DNA from: Telmatospirillum sp. J64-1
GTDB taxonomy: Bacteria; Pseudomonadota; Alphaproteobacteria; Rhodospirillales; Magnetospirillaceae
Direction of reading: 5' to 3'
Assembly (NCBI RefSeq): GCF_006980715.1
Contig: NZ_SBHN01000002.1
Span: 164,071-228,070, forward strand
DNA: 64,000 nt
Shown here: in pieces, positions 39,564-48,651 of the stretch
How positions within the stretch are numbered: the first letter of the stretch is position 1
How the letters are laid out: each line of letters starts with the position of its first letter
Made by a program: the position numbers and the translations under genes
Notes under the pieces: generated by a model
Seen by the model: only the letters and a program-made list of their open reading frames with translations
Told to the model about the DNA's origin: nothing
Databases searched by the model: none

Positions 39564-41619
39564 GGGTCCCCGTCTTCTCCTGTTGGCCGTTAACGAACAG
39601 CGCAGAGCAATCGGCCATGGTCTTGGACGAGCGGCTGATCGGGTCGGTCATGTAGAAATTCTTGATGGGCGAGACGAAAGGCGCGCCGGACAGTTCCCCT
39701 TCCCCGCCGAAGCTGCCCCAGGACGCCGGCACCACCTCATCGACGGTGGCGAAGACCGGATTGACCTGGGCCATGCGGGCGCGCAGCTGCACGATGCCGT
39801 CATAGGGCAGCTTGTGGCCCAGCGCCTCGGACAGCGCACGCAGGATCTTCCAATCCTCCTTGGCGTCGCCCGGCGGGAAGACGGCCAGCTGGGTGCGCTG
39901 GACGCGGCCTTCCAGATTGACGTAGGTCGCGTTCTTCTCGGTATAGGCGGCACCCGGCAGGATCACGTCGGCGCGATGGGCGCCGGCATCACCGTGATGG
40001 CCCTGATAGATCACGAAGGCGTTGCCCAGCTTGGCGGTGTCGATCTCGTCGGCCGCCAGCAGGTAGACCACCGAGATCTCGCCCTTCTGCGCCCCGTCCA
40101 GGATACCGGCGACATCACGGCCGCCCTGCCCCGGCACGAAGCCGAGATCCAGGCCGCCGACGCGCGCGGCGGCGGTGTGCAGCAGGTTGAAGCTGTTCCA
40201 CTCCTCGCTCACGGCGCCGGTGGCTTCGGCCAGCTTGCGGGCTAGGCCAAGGATCGCCGCGCCGTCGGGACGGCTCAGGGCGCCCATGCCGAGGATGATC
40301 ATCGGACGCTTGGCGTCCTTGAGGACCTGGGCGAAGGCATGGCTGCCGTCCAGGATGGACTGGAGCGGACCGGCATCCGTGCCCAGATGCTCGTAGCCAT
40401 AGGTCAGGTTCAGGCGCTCGCCCAGCACGCCGACCTTCAGGCCGCCGCGCAGATAGCGCTTACGGATGCGGGCGTTGACCAGCGGCGCTTCCCAGCGCGG
40501 ATTGCTGCCGATCAGCAGGATGGCGTCGGCGTCTTCGATACCGGCGATGGTGCTGTTGAACAGATAGGCGGCGCGGGTCGAGGCATCGATGGCGGCACCG
40601 TCCTGGCGGCAATCGATATTGGCCGATCCCAGCCCGGCCATCAGATCCTTCAGCGCCATCATGGCTTCGGCATCGGCCTGGTCGCCGGCGATCGCGGCGA
40701 TCTTGCTGCCGGGCAGACCCTTGACCTTATCGGCGATGGCGGCGAAGGCGGCGGCCCAGGTGGTGGGCTGCAGCTTGCCGTCGACGCGCAGATAGGGCCG
40801 GTCCAGGCGCTGCTTGCTCAGGCCGTCACAGGCGAAGCGGGTCTTGTCGCTGATCCATTCCTCGTTGATCTCTTCGTTCAGACGGGGAAGGACGCGCAGG
40901 ACTTCGTTGCCACGCACATCGACGCGGATGTTGGCGCCGACGGCGTCCATCACGTCGATGCTCTCGGTCTTGCGCAATTCCCAGGGCCGCGCCTTGAAGG
41001 CATAGGGCCGGTTGGTCAGGGCGCCGACCGGGCAAAGGTCGATCATGTTGCCGGAAAGCTCGCTCGACAGAGCCTTCTCGACATAGGTGGTGACTTCCAT
41101 GTTCTCGCCACGCCCCGTCGCGCCCAGTTCGGGCACGCCGGCCACTTCCTTGGAGAAGCGGATGCAGCGGGTGCAATGGATGCAGCGGGTCATCCAGGTC
41201 GAGATCAGCGGACCGAAATCCTTGTCGCGCACCGCGCGCTTGCTCTCGGCATAGCGGCCACGGTCGCCGCCGAAGGCCATGGCCTGATCCTGCAGGTCGC
41301 ATTCACCGCCCTGGTCGCAGATCGGGCAATCCAGCGGGTGGTTGATCAGCAGGAATTCCATGACGCCCTTGCGGGCCTTGTGGACGCCGGGCGTGTCGGT
41401 ATGCACCACCATCCCCTCGGCGACCGGCATGGCGCAGGAAGCCACCGGCTTGGGGGCCTTCTCCACCTCGACCAGGCACATGCGGCAATTGCCGGCGATA
41501 TTCAGGCGTTCGTGGTAGCAGAAGCGCGGAATCTCGACGCCGATGGTCTCGCAGGCCTGCAGGATCGTCGTCCCGGCCTCGACTTCAACCTCGATGCCAT
41601 CGATGGTCAGTTTGGGCAT
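39556..41619 (-). CDS. nuoG: NADH-quinone oxidoreductase subunit G
   Basis: Largest peripheral-arm subunit, with several iron-sulfur clusters. From the ATG at 41619 the protein is 687 aa. The N-terminal 2Fe-2S domain has C34, C45, C48 and C62; [18 protein letters not shown] and [10 protein letters not shown] provide further cluster ligands; the rest is a molybdopterin-oxidoreductase-like domain without cofactor. An open frame extending upstream has no conserved residues. GGAGGACCC precedes the chosen ATG, 8 bases past the nuoF stop. Confidence 0.95.
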   Translation of the reverse strand: MPKLTIDGIEVEVEAGTTILQACETIGVEIPRFCYHERLNIAGNCRMCLVEVEKAPKPVASCAMPVAEGMVVHTDTPGVHKARKGVMEFLLINHPLDCPICDQGGECDLQDQAMAFGGDRGRYAESKRAVRDKDFGPLISTWMTRCIHCTRCIRFSKEVAGVPELGATGRGENMEVTTYVEKALSSELSGNMIDLCPVGALTNRPYAFKARPWELRKTESIDVMDAVGANIRVDVRGNEVLRVLPRLNEEINEEWISDKTRFACDGLSKQRLDRPYLRVDGKLQPTTWAAAFAAIADKVKGLPGSKIAAIAGDQADAEAMMALKDLMAGLGSANIDCRQDGAAIDASTRAAYLFNSTIAGIEDADAILLIGSNPRWEAPLVNARIRKRYLRGGLKVGVLGERLNLTYGYEHLGTDAGPLQSILDGSHAFAQVLKDAKRPMIILGMGALSRPDGAAILGLARKLAEATGAVSEEWNSFNLLHTAAARVGGLDLGFVPGQGGRDVAGILDGAQKGEISVVYLLAADEIDTAKLGNAFVIYQGHHGDAGAHRADVILPGAAYTEKNATYVNLEGRVQRTQLAVFPPGDAKEDWKILRALSEALGHKLPYDGIVQLRARMAQVNPVFATVDEVVPASWGSFGGEGELSGAPFVSPIKNFYMTDPISRSSKTMADCSALFVNGQQEKTGTHG

Positions 41620-41627
41620 GGGTCCTC

Positions 41628-42917
41628 CTAGGCCGCCCGGCCGGTAGCGGCCGCGCGGTATTCCGCGATTTTCCGCTCCATTTCCGGGCGGAAGTGACGA
41701 ATCAGGCCCTGGATCGGCCAAGCGGCCGCATCGCCCAGGGCGCAGATGGTGTGACCTTCGACCTGACGGGTGACGTCTTCGAGCATGTCGATCTCGTCGA
41801 TGGTCGCGTTGCCGGTGGCCATGCGTTCCATCACACGCCACATCCAGCCCGTGCCTTCACGGCAGGGCGTGCACTGGCCGCAGCTTTCATGCTTGTAGAA
41901 GCGCGACAGGCGGGTGATGGCGCGGACGATGTCGGTGGACTTGTCCATGACGATCACCGCTGCCGTGCCCAGGCCCGACTTGACGGCGCGCAGCGAGTCG
42001 AAGTCCATCAGCATGTCGTCGCAGATATGCTTGGGCAGCGCCGGAACCGACGAACCGCCGGGAATGATGGCCAGCAGGTTGTCCCAGCCGCCGCGCACGC
42101 CGCCGCAATGCTTCTCGATGAGTTCCCGCAGCGGAATGCCCATTTCCTCTTCCACGTTGCACGGATTGTTCACGTGGCCGGAGATCGAGAAGATCTTGGT
42201 GCCGGTATTGTTGGGGCGGCCGATCCCGGCGAACCAGGTGGCGCCACGACGCAGGATGGTCGGCGCCACGGCGATGGATTCGACGTTATTGACCGTGGTC
42301 GGGCAGCCGTACAGGCCGACACCGGCCGGGAAAGGCGGCTTCAGGCGCGGCTGGCCCTTCTTGCCTTCCAGGCTTTCGATCAGCGCGGTTTCCTCGCCGC
42401 AGATATAGGCCCCGGCGCCGCGATGGATGTAGAGGTCGAAATCCCAGCCGGACCCGCAGGCATTCTTGCCGATCAGACCGGCATCGTAGGCCTCGTCGAT
42501 GGCGGCCTGGAGATGAACGGCCTCCTGGACGAATTCACCGCGGATATAGATGTAGGCGGCATGGGCGCCCATGGCGAAGCTCGCGAGCAGGCAGCCCTCG
42601 ACCAGCTTATGCGGGTCGTGGCGCATGATCTCGCGGTCCTTGCAGGTGCCCGGCTCGCCTTCGTCGGCGTTGACCACCAGATAATGGGGCCGGCCGTCCG
42701 ACTGCTTGGGCATGAAGGACCACTTGACGCCGGTTGGGAAGCCCGCGCCGCCACGGCCGCGCAGGCCCGACTGCTTCATCTCCTCGATGATCCAGTCGCG
42801 GCCCTTGGCGATGATGTCCTTGGTATTGTCCCAATCGCCACGGGCGCGGGCACCGGACAGGCGCCAGTCCTCACGACCGTAGAGATTGGTGAAGATGCGA
42901 TCCTGGTCGCGCAGCAT
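41628..42917 (-). CDS. nuoF: NADH-quinone oxidoreductase subunit F
   Basis: Holds the NADH site, FMN and cluster N3. From the ATG at 42917 the protein is 429 aa: the NADH/FMN motif [13 protein letters not shown] and [16 protein letters not shown], the FMN region, and the C-terminal [12 protein letters not shown] cluster motif. The chosen start shares one base with the nuoE stop (TGATG); the longer open frame upstream runs inside nuoE in another frame and is not conserved. Confidence 0.95.
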   Translation of the reverse strand: MLRDQDRIFTNLYGREDWRLSGARARGDWDNTKDIIAKGRDWIIEEMKQSGLRGRGGAGFPTGVKWSFMPKQSDGRPHYLVVNADEGEPGTCKDREIMRHDPHKLVEGCLLASFAMGAHAAYIYIRGEFVQEAVHLQAAIDEAYDAGLIGKNACGSGWDFDLYIHRGAGAYICGEETALIESLEGKKGQPRLKPPFPAGVGLYGCPTTVNNVESIAVAPTILRRGATWFAGIGRPNNTGTKIFSISGHVNNPCNVEEEMGIPLRELIEKHCGGVRGGWDNLLAIIPGGSSVPALPKHICDDMLMDFDSLRAVKSGLGTAAVIVMDKSTDIVRAITRLSRFYKHESCGQCTPCREGTGWMWRVMERMATGNATIDEIDMLEDVTRQVEGHTICALGDAAAWPIQGLIRHFRPEMERKIAEYRAAATGRAA

Positions 42918-43549
42918 CAGGACTTCTCCCCCTTCTGGCCGCAGCCGCCGCAAAGCGAGGTCAGACCGCCGGCCGGCTCGGAGCCGGTGCGGCCGATCTG
43001 CGAGCCGGGCTTGGGCTGCTCGCCCTTCCTCAGGGCCTGGATGATCGAGCGGACGCTCTCGGCGTCCAGGTCTTCGTAATAGAAATCGCCGATCTGCATC
43101 ATGGGCGCATTGGCGCAGGCACCCAGGCATTCCGCCTCGGACAGGGTGAACAGGCCGTCGGCGGTGGTCTCGCCCACATCCACGCCCAGTTCCTGCTTCA
43201 GCACGTCGACGATGTCCTCGGCACCGCGCAGCATGCACGGCAGGTTGGTGCACACTTCCAGGTGATGCTTACCGACCGGCTTGAGCTGGTACATGGTGTA
43301 GAAGGTCGCGACCTCGTAAACCCGGATCGGCTCCATGCCCAGCATGTCGGCGATATAGTTCATCGCCGGCAGCGACACCCAGCCTTCCTGGCGCTGGGCC
43401 AGGTCGAGCAGGGGCATCACCGCGCTCTGCTGGCGGCCTTCGGGATACTTGGCGATGAAGGCGCGGGCCTTGGCCATGTTCTCTTCGCTGAAGGCGAAGC
43501 TTTCCGGCTGGACATCGGCCTTCTCGGTCTGGGTAGTGCTTGCGCTCAT
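42917..43549 (-). CDS. nuoE: NADH-quinone oxidoreductase subunit E
   Basis: Thioredoxin-like subunit with the 2Fe-2S cluster N1a. The 210-aa protein has the helical N-terminus, the cluster cysteines in VCTNLPCML and [16 protein letters not shown], and a C-terminal extension that contains a further pair (SLCGGCGQ). It overlaps nuoD by 4 bases and nuoF by one. Confidence 0.95.
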   Translation of the reverse strand: MSASTTQTEKADVQPESFAFSEENMAKARAFIAKYPEGRQQSAVMPLLDLAQRQEGWVSLPAMNYIADMLGMEPIRVYEVATFYTMYQLKPVGKHHLEVCTNLPCMLRGAEDIVDVLKQELGVDVGETTADGLFTLSEAECLGACANAPMMQIGDFYYEDLDAESVRSIIQALRKGEQPKPGSQIGRTGSEPAGGLTSLCGGCGQKGEKS

Positions 43550-44730
43550 CGGTCGATCTCGCCGAAAACGATGTCAATGGAGCCGATATTGGCCACAACG
43601 TCGGCTAGCATGTGGCCCTTGCTCATGAAGTCCAGGCCCTGGAGGTGGGCATAGCCCGGCGCCCGGATCTTGCAGCGATAGGGCTTGTTGGTGCCGTCCG
43701 AGACCAGATAGACGCCGAACTCGCCCTTGGGCGCCTCGACCACGCAATAGGTCTCGCCCGCTGGCACGTGATAACCCTCGGTGTAGAGCTTGAAGTGATG
43801 GATCAGGGCTTCCATCGAACGCTTCATCTCGGCCCGCGGCGGTGGCGACACCTTGCGGTCGTTGATGCGGTGGCGTCCCTCGGCCTGCGGTATTTTTTCG
43901 AGGCACTGCTTGATAATCGAGAGAGATTGATACATCTCCTCCACACGCACCAGATACCGGTCGTAGCAATCGCCGTTCTTGCCGATGGGAATATCGAACT
44001 CGAAATCTTCGTAGGAATCGTAGGGCTGCGCCTTGCGCAGATCCCAGGCAAAGCCGGAGGCCCGCAGATTCGGACCGGAGAAGCCCCAATCCAGCGCCTG
44101 TTCGGGCGTGACGATGCCGATATCGACCGTACGCTGCTTGAAGATACGGTTGCCCGTCAGCATGGCTTCCATGTCGCCGGTGAATTTCGGGAATTCGTCC
44201 GCCCACACGGCGATGTCTTCAAGCAGCCCTTCCGGCAGGTCGAAAGCGACGCCGCCGACGCGGAAATAGTTGGCGTGCAGCCGGGCTCCCGACACACGCT
44301 CGTAGAATTCCATCAGCTTCTCGCGCTCTTCGAACGCCCAGAGCATCGGCGTCATGGCACCGACGTCCATGGCATAGGTCGTCACGTTCAGCAGATGGTT
44401 CAGGATGCGGCCGATTTCGGAGAAGAGCACGCGGATGTACTGGGCGCGCTTGGGAACTTCCAGCCCCATCAGCTTTTCCGCCGCCAGCACGAAGGCGTGT
44501 TCCTGGTTCATCGGGCAGACATAGTCCAGGCGGTCGAAATAGGGCGTCGCCTGGAGATAGGTCTTGTGCTCGATCAGCTTTTCGGTACCGCGATGGAGCA
44601 GGCCGATATGAGGATCGGCGCGCTCGACCACCTCGCCGCCCAGTTCGAGCACGAGACGCAGCACGCCGTGGGCCGCCGGATGCTGCGGCCCGAAATTCAT
44701 CGTGTAGTTCTTGATTTCGGCTTCGGCCAT
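43546..44730 (-). CDS. nuoD: NADH-quinone oxidoreductase subunit D
   Basis: 49-kDa-type subunit that forms the quinone pocket with NuoB. The 394-aa protein starts [26 protein letters not shown], with the conserved quinone-binding His in HPAAHGV, and has [28 protein letters not shown] and the C-terminal [12 protein letters not shown]. It is a separate gene, not fused to nuoC, as is usual in alphaproteobacteria; nuoC ends just before it. Confidence 0.96.
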   Translation of the reverse strand: MAEAEIKNYTMNFGPQHPAAHGVLRLVLELGGEVVERADPHIGLLHRGTEKLIEHKTYLQATPYFDRLDYVCPMNQEHAFVLAAEKLMGLEVPKRAQYIRVLFSEIGRILNHLLNVTTYAMDVGAMTPMLWAFEEREKLMEFYERVSGARLHANYFRVGGVAFDLPEGLLEDIAVWADEFPKFTGDMEAMLTGNRIFKQRTVDIGIVTPEQALDWGFSGPNLRASGFAWDLRKAQPYDSYEDFEFDIPIGKNGDCYDRYLVRVEEMYQSLSIIKQCLEKIPQAEGRHRINDRKVSPPPRAEMKRSMEALIHHFKLYTEGYHVPAGETYCVVEAPKGEFGVYLVSDGTNKPYRCKIRAPGYAHLQGLDFMSKGHMLADVVANIGSIDIVFGEIDR

Positions 44731-44731
44731 C

Positions 44732-45334
44732 TCAGCGTTCTCCCGCCTTCTCGTCGCCCGGCAGCATGCCGCCGCCTTCCCAGGGGCTCAGGAAGTCAAA
44801 GCTGCGGAATTCCTGTTGCAGCTTCACCGGCTCGTAGACCACACGCTTCTGCTCGTCGTCGTAACGCACTTCGACATAGCCGGTCAGCGGGAAGTCCTTG
44901 CGCAGCGGATGCCCCTCGAAGCCGTAATCGGTCAGCAGGCGGCGCAGGTCGGGATGATCGGAGAAGAAGATCCCGTACATGTCCCAGGCTTCACGCTCGA
45001 ACCAGGCCGCCGTGGAGAAGACGCCGGTCACCGACGGAACGGGCGTGTCCTCGTCGGTTTCGATCTTCACGCGGATGCGCTGGTTGTGCTTCAGGCTAAG
45101 CAGGTTGTAGACGACATCGAAGCGCAGCTCGCGCGCCGGATAATCGACGCCGCACAGGTCCATCAACTGCTTGAACAGGCAGTTGCTGTCATCGCGCAGG
45201 AAGGTAAGAACCTTGACGACGGCACTGGCACGCACCGTAATCATGAGTTCGCCATGGGCGATTTCCACCTTCAGCACTTCCTGGGGAAGCGCGGCAGAGA
45301 TGTAATCACCCAGGTCTTGAAGCACTTGCGTCAT
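44732..45334 (-). CDS. nuoC: NADH-quinone oxidoreductase subunit C
   Basis: 30-kDa-type subunit (200 aa) of the connecting module. Diagnostic segments are [83 protein letters not shown]. The gene starts 24 bases after nuoB and ends one base before the nuoD start. Confidence 0.96.
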   Translation of the reverse strand: MTQVLQDLGDYISAALPQEVLKVEIAHGELMITVRASAVVKVLTFLRDDSNCLFKQLMDLCGVDYPARELRFDVVYNLLSLKHNQRIRVKIETDEDTPVPSVTGVFSTAAWFEREAWDMYGIFFSDHPDLRRLLTDYGFEGHPLRKDFPLTGYVEVRYDDEQKRVVYEPVKLQQEFRSFDFLSPWEGGGMLPGDEKAGER

Positions 45335-45358
45335 AGTCCCTCGCCGGTCAGGCCTGGA

Positions 45359-45901
45359 TCAGCGGGCAATCGTGCCGGTCCGCCGGATCTTCTTCTGAAG
45401 TTGCAGGATGCCGTAGAGCAGCGCCTCGGCGGTCGGCGGGCAGCCGGGGACGTAGATGTCCACGGGCACGATGCGGTCGCAGCCGCGCACCACCGAATAG
45501 GAATAGTGATAATAGCCCCCGCCATTGGCGCAGGAGCCCATCGAGATCACCCAGCGCGGCTCGGCCATCTGGTCGTAGACCTTGCGCAGGGCCGGGGCCA
45601 TCTTGTTGGTCAGCGTGCCGGCGACGATCATCACGTCGGACTGGCGCGGGCTGGGACGGAAGACGATGCCGAAGCGGTCGAGGTCGTAGCGCGAACAGGC
45701 CGTGTGCATCATCTCGACGGCGCAGCAGGCCAGACCGAAGGTCATCGGCCACATCGAGCCGGTGCGCGCCCAGTTGACCAGCTTGTCCACATTCGCCAGG
45801 ACGAAGCCCTTTTCGTTGAGCTCTTCAGCCACAGCCTGCATGACGCGGTCCTGTGCGGCGCCGGGCTGCAGGGGGGCGGTGTTACCGTGGGTCACTCCCA
45901 T
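45359..45901 (-). CDS. nuoB: NADH-quinone oxidoreductase subunit B
   Basis: Carries cluster N2, the last redox centre before quinone. Motifs are the adjacent cysteines in [27 protein letters not shown] and [15 protein letters not shown] place the start at the ATG at 45901 (180 aa), which overlaps the nuoA stop by 10 bases and has GGGAG upstream; an ATG at 45922 would add seven residues inside nuoA. Confidence 0.94.
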   Translation of the reverse strand: MGVTHGNTAPLQPGAAQDRVMQAVAEELNEKGFVLANVDKLVNWARTGSMWPMTFGLACCAVEMMHTACSRYDLDRFGIVFRPSPRQSDVMIVAGTLTNKMAPALRKVYDQMAEPRWVISMGSCANGGGYYHYSYSVVRGCDRIVPVDIYVPGCPPTAEALLYGILQLQKKIRRTGTIAR

Positions 45902-46257
45902 TCCAGGGCTCCCTTCTTCCATTCATAGATGAAGCCGATGGTCAGCACGCCCAGGAAGACCATCATCGACCAGAAGCCGAACATGCCGACTTCGCCGAGC
46001 GACACCGCCCAGGGGAAGAGGAAGGCCACTTCCAGGTCGAAGATGATGAAGAGGATGGCGACGAGATAGAAACGGACCTCGAACTTGCTGCGAGCGTCGT
46101 CGAACGCATCGAAGCCGCATTCATAAGCGGAGGTCTTCTCGCTGTCAGGCCGCTGCCTTGCAGCGATATAGGAGGCGGCCACGGCAGCGCCAGCGACCAC
46201 CACGGCGATGCCGATGAAGATCAGGATCGGCAGGTATTCGAGGAGCAATCCGTCCAT
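45892..46257 (-). CDS. nuoA: NADH-quinone oxidoreductase subunit A
   Basis: Small membrane subunit (121 aa, three helices) and first gene of the operon. Conserved segments are [44 protein letters not shown], with the loop cysteine near the quinone pocket. The 219 bases upstream, up to tRNA-Asp, hold a large inverted repeat (46403-46441) but no promoter I can place with confidence. Confidence 0.95.
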   Translation of the reverse strand: MDGLLLEYLPILIFIGIAVVVAGAAVAASYIAARQRPDSEKTSAYECGFDAFDDARSKFEVRFYLVAILFIIFDLEVAFLFPWAVSLGEVGMFGFWSMMVFLGVLTIGFIYEWKKGALEWE

Positions 46258-46402
46258 CTTGTCTGCCCTTCAGGTAAGACGAAGCCGGTGGCGGGGTGCG
46301 GCATTTTCCTGGGCACGGTTAACCACGCAGCGGTCAAGCGACTGAGATGAAATCAGCCAAAGGAATCGCCAACGTCTGGGAAATGATGCCAAAGAATTGG
46401 TC

Positions 46403-46441
46403 CGCGCAACGCCTCCAAGCCGTTAACTAAATCGTTGCGCG
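46403..46441. repeat. Inverted repeat between tRNA-Asp and nuoA
   Basis: CGCGCAACG (46403-46411) and CGTTGCGCG (46433-46441) are perfect 9-bp inverted repeats separated by 21 bases. On the minus strand this lies downstream of tRNA-Asp and upstream of nuoA. It may be part of the tRNA trailer or a regulatory site for the nuo operon; the lack of a T run makes an intrinsic terminator less likely. Confidence 0.45.
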
Positions 46442-46476
46442 ACAGACCCGCCCGCTCCGGAAAGAATACCCGGGAA

Positions 46477-46553
46477 TGGCGGGAGTGACGGGGCTCGAAC
46501 CCGCGACCTCTGGCGTGACAGGCCAGCGCTCTAACCGACTGAGCTACACCCCC
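46477..46553 (-). tRNA. tRNA-Asp (anticodon GTC)
   Basis: A full 77-base cloverleaf on the minus strand. The 5' strand GGGGGTG pairs with CACTCCC (one G-T wobble), the anticodon arm is CTGGC-CT-GTC-AC-GCCAG, the T arm reads GCGGG-TTCGAGC-CCCGT, the discriminator is G and CCA is encoded. All invariant positions (T8, A14, GG, TTC) are present. It lies upstream of nuoA, with its own promoter. Confidence 0.97.
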
Positions 46554-46578
46554 GGAGCGAACCCGCGCGAGTGGCGCT

Positions 46579-46607
46579 GGTTTAATCCAGCCCTGTGTCA
46601 CTGTCAA
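46579..46607 (-). promoter_or_regulatory. Promoter of tRNA-Asp
   Basis: On the minus strand TTGACA (46602-46607, a perfect -35 consensus) and TAAACC (46579-46584) are separated by 17 bases, about 26 bases before the tRNA 5' end. Confidence 0.75.
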
Positions 46608-46846
46608 GACGACAAGCCATAGAATCGCCGCGATTTCCTCCCCCAACGGGTAGGAATCGGCCCTGCCGGTGGGTCGGCCGAAAAATTGTTTTTTCGATTA
46701 ACTGTTCACAAATGAATGCCGGGAATCAGAGCGATGGTCACGGAGTCATGCCTTGCGGAGGCTCAATGGAGGCACCCATTCCCGGGAATATGATGTTGAA
46801 GGCGCATATAGCTTTCGGCATAGCCTATTTCCAGGCCTCTTCCACG

Positions 46847-46873
46847 AAAAAAGCAGGGAAAGCCGCCCCCTGC
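46847..46873 (-). terminator. Minus-strand intrinsic terminator without a minus-strand gene directly before it
   Basis: GCAGGG at 46853-46858 pairs with CCCTGC at 46868-46873 around a 9-base loop, and the minus strand continues with six T. The only annotated minus gene upstream is at 47228-47650, beyond a plus-strand gene. Confidence 0.6.
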
Positions 46874-46969
46874 CTCATCCGCCTCGCCGAGCCCCCTGCA
46901 CGCACCCGAGGGCACCCTTATATGAATAAGGAAATGAAGACTCCGCTATCGGCGGTCCTGGGAATCGGG
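46847..46969 (-). ncRNA. Candidate antisense/small RNA in the 427-base gap before 46981
   Basis: The gap 46554-46980 has no coding frame I trust. On its right side the minus strand shows TTGCAG (46999-47004), a 17-base spacer and TATATG (46976-46981). About 105-120 bases later comes an intrinsic terminator: GCAGGG paired with CCCTGC around 9 bases, then TTTTTT (46847-46873). A small hairpin (CCTTAT/ATAAGG, 46916-46931) lies between. A transcript of about 120 bases would be antisense to the leader of the gene at 46981. The left part of the gap also holds an 8-bp inverted repeat (46719-46726 with 46778-46785). Confidence 0.35.
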
Positions 46970-46980
46970 AGGCAGCATAT

Positions 46981-47238
46981 ATGGCGCGGATCAGCATCCT
47001 GCAACAGGCGGGAAGCCTGAGACTGATCACCGACGGGAATGACCGCTATGCGCTGGTCGAGACACGCAACGGCCATGTCTATTCCCTGCAGGGCGGGACC
47101 CGGCGAGAGGGACCGGACACGCCCGAGGGAATGGAGCGGGTGGTCGGCGAAGACGGCTGGAGCGACCGCGCCACGGCCGAGCGCCGCTTCGCCGATTTGC
47201 GGGACAGGGGCGAGGACCTCAGCAAGGTCATCTGGTAG
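46981..47238 (+). CDS. Small hypothetical protein
   Basis: An 85-residue soluble protein. The first 45 residues look like small beta strands (ARISILQQAGSLRLITDGNDRYALVETRNGHVYSLQ) and the second half is an acidic, arginine-rich helical region (GWSDRATAERRFADLRDRGEDLSKVIW). No signal peptide, cysteines or known motif is visible. GGGAGG lies 8 bases before the ATG. Its last 11 bases overlap the 3' end of the convergent gene at 47228. A possible minus-strand promoter and small RNA lie over its start. Confidence 0.7.
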   Translation: MARISILQQAGSLRLITDGNDRYALVETRNGHVYSLQGGTRREGPDTPEGMERVVGEDGWSDRATAERRFADLRDRGEDLSKVIW

Positions 47239-47650
47239 CAGCCCCCTCTCCTTCTCCGGCGCCAGTGTCAGAAGAATCATCCTCGGGTCGCGCCGCCTCG
47301 ATGGGGTCGCGCATCAGCCCTGGCTCCTGCCCGGCGGCATAGCCGTCCGCCAGTTCCCGCATCTCGGCCAGCAGCATCCGGCATTCATCGACCTGGCCGT
47401 TATCGGCCAGCACCCGCGCCGCCTCGCGCAATTGCCAGATTTCCTGCCGCGGCGTCAGCGGCTGGCCGTGAGGTTCCCGGTCCCGCTCCTCCTCCTGTGT
47501 TTCTATGCCGTAGGCAGTGATGTACCACTGGCGGGTGAAGTCCAGGACCTCGGTCCAGCATTGCCGCGCTTCGGGGTCGAAACGCTGTTCCTGACTCCCC
47601 GGCGCCTGGGACAAGGCAGGCCCAGCCTGCATCAGGAACAGGACCGCCAT
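47228..47650 (-). CDS. Exported hypothetical protein
   Basis: A 140-residue protein. The ATG at 47650 has a near-perfect AGGAGG 6 bases upstream, so I prefer it to an ATG 54 bases earlier. The N-terminus (MAVLFLMQAGPALSQA) is a short hydrophobic segment with an Ala-x-Ala-like end; the earlier ATG would give a basic n-region and a more standard signal peptide. The mature part is helical (CWTEVLDFTRQWY; WQLREAARVLADNGQVDECRMLLAEMREL), with two cysteines that could pair in the periplasm, and ends in an acidic tail. I do not recognise a family. It shares an EcfG-like promoter region with the gene at 47793. Confidence 0.65.
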   Translation of the reverse strand: MAVLFLMQAGPALSQAPGSQEQRFDPEARQCWTEVLDFTRQWYITAYGIETQEEERDREPHGQPLTPRQEIWQLREAARVLADNGQVDECRMLLAEMRELADGYAAGQEPGLMRDPIEAARPEDDSSDTGAGEGEGAATR

Positions 47651-47687
47651 TACCGCCTCCTTTCCTCTTCGGATTCCCGATACGCGC

Positions 47688-47714
47688 GGAACACTGTTCC
47701 GCATGACATGTTCC
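47688..47714. promoter_or_regulatory. Symmetric EcfG-like promoter between divergent genes
   Basis: GGAAC at 47688-47692 and GTTCC at 47710-47714 are 17 bases apart. Because GTTCC is the complement of GGAAC, each strand reads GGAAC-N16-TGTT, close to the alphaproteobacterial general-stress consensus GGAAC-N16/17-CGTT. A third GTTCC (47696-47700) makes a 5-3-5 palindrome with the first. It lies between genes starting at 47650 (minus) and 47793 (plus). Confidence 0.5.
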
Positions 47715-47792
47715 GAAAGAAGAATTCCCGGTGAACCAAAAGGCACGCGGCCTGTTCTCTCTTGCACCACCCCCGCTCGAAAGGAGAGGCAG

Positions 47793-47960
47793 ATGGCCGA
47801 GCAGAACAAATCCCAGAAGCAACCCGACAAGGTGATGACGCCTGGCGAATGGGCCGAGGCCGCCTCCCGCAATCCGGATGATTTCGAAGAGACCGAAAGC
47901 AAGGCAAGCGAGGTCAATCAGCAGAAAGAAAGACCCAGCGACAAGGACAAGAGCCACTGA
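47793..47960 (+). CDS. Small hydrophilic protein
   Basis: A 55-residue, highly charged protein (MAEQNKSQKQPDKVMTPGEWAEAASRNPDDFEET...) with no hydrophobic core beyond a short TPGEWAEAA segment, probably disordered. AAGGAGAGG precedes the ATG. It is followed by a DUF2795 gene after 35 bases and lies downstream of an EcfG-like promoter, which suggests stress induction. I recognise no family. Confidence 0.6.
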   Translation: MAEQNKSQKQPDKVMTPGEWAEAASRNPDDFEETESKASEVNQQKERPSDKDKSH

Positions 47961-47995
47961 GCACGGAGCCATTCAACTGCTAGAGGAGAAACGAC

Positions 47996-48202
47996 ATGGC
48001 CAGAGGCATGGGTGGGCATTCGCCCTCGAATATCGCCCATTTTCTCAAGAACATGGACTTCCCGGCAAAGAAGGATGACCTGGTCAAGCATGCCAAGGGC
48101 AACGATGCCGACAAGGACGTCCTGGACGTCCTGCAACAGATGCCCCAGCGCGAATACGGCAACATGGCCGATGTGATGAAGGGCCTTGGCGAAACCAAGT
48201 AG
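47996..48202 (+). CDS. DUF2795-type small protein
   Basis: A 68-residue protein with the sequence pattern of DUF2795: NIAHFLKNMDFPAKKDDLVKHAKGNDADKDVLDVLQQMPQREYGNMADVMKGLG, a small helical domain in which a proline-bounded FPAKKDDLVKHA helix and a VLDVLQQMPQREY segment are characteristic. Function is unknown for the family. GAGGAGAAACGAC gives a good ribosome-binding site. It lies in the predicted stress cluster. Confidence 0.8.
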   Translation: MARGMGGHSPSNIAHFLKNMDFPAKKDDLVKHAKGNDADKDVLDVLQQMPQREYGNMADVMKGLGETK

Positions 48203-48275
48203 GGCTGGCCGGTCCCGTTGTCAGTTGCCTGGCGGGGGTCCTCGCGGCTCCCGCCTTTTGCATCCCTCCTCCTTG

Positions 48276-48300
48276 GGAACATCCCCCCGCCCCATTCGTT
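48276..48300 (+). promoter_or_regulatory. EcfG-type general stress promoter
   Basis: GGAAC (48276-48280) and CGTT (48297-48300) are separated by exactly 16 bases, matching the alphaproteobacterial EcfG consensus in both elements. The site is 38 bases upstream of the DUF2934 gene start, which leaves a plausible start site near 48307. Confidence 0.65.
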
Positions 48301-48337
48301 CTGAGTCTGGATGCAATGCTGGAGCGGAGATGGATTC

Positions 48338-48631
48338 ATGCCGCAGCGACTCTTCCCTGTCGAAGAGCAGATTCGCCGACGGGCCTACGAGCTTTGGGAA
48401 GACCAAGGCCGCCCCGCCGGACGGGAACATGAACACTGGCTGCAGGCCGAAAGGGAAATACTCGGCCAAGGCGGCGAGGTTTCGGGCGGAGCTCCCGACC
48501 AGGCCGGCAGCCGCGTCGATCCCGCCACCGGACCGGTTTCGGGACAGGAAGCCGGTAGGCATGACGAACGCGGCGGCACGCCTTCCTCCCTGGACACGGG
48601 AATCGGGCGGGGCTCCGCAGGGCGCTCATAA
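48338..48631 (+). CDS. DUF2934-domain protein
   Basis: A 97-residue protein. Residues 10-40 match DUF2934: IRRRAYELWEDQGRPAGREHEHWLQAEREIL, a short helical pair found in many rhizobial and Rhodospirillales stress-related proteins. The rest is Gly/Ala/Pro-rich and probably disordered. GGAG lies 8 bases before the ATG. An EcfG-type promoter is immediately upstream and the Met-rich secreted protein gene follows after 20 bases. Confidence 0.75.
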   Translation: MPQRLFPVEEQIRRRAYELWEDQGRPAGREHEHWLQAEREILGQGGEVSGGAPDQAGSRVDPATGPVSGQEAGRHDERGGTPSSLDTGIGRGSAGRS

Positions 48632-48651
48632 TTCAGAAGCAGGAGGATAGG

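Noticed and set aside
46595..47020. 141-residue plus-strand open frame between tRNA-Asp and the gene at 46981
   Set aside because: Composition looks random, it overlaps the tRNA promoter region and the better-supported start at 46981, and no ribosome-binding site was found.
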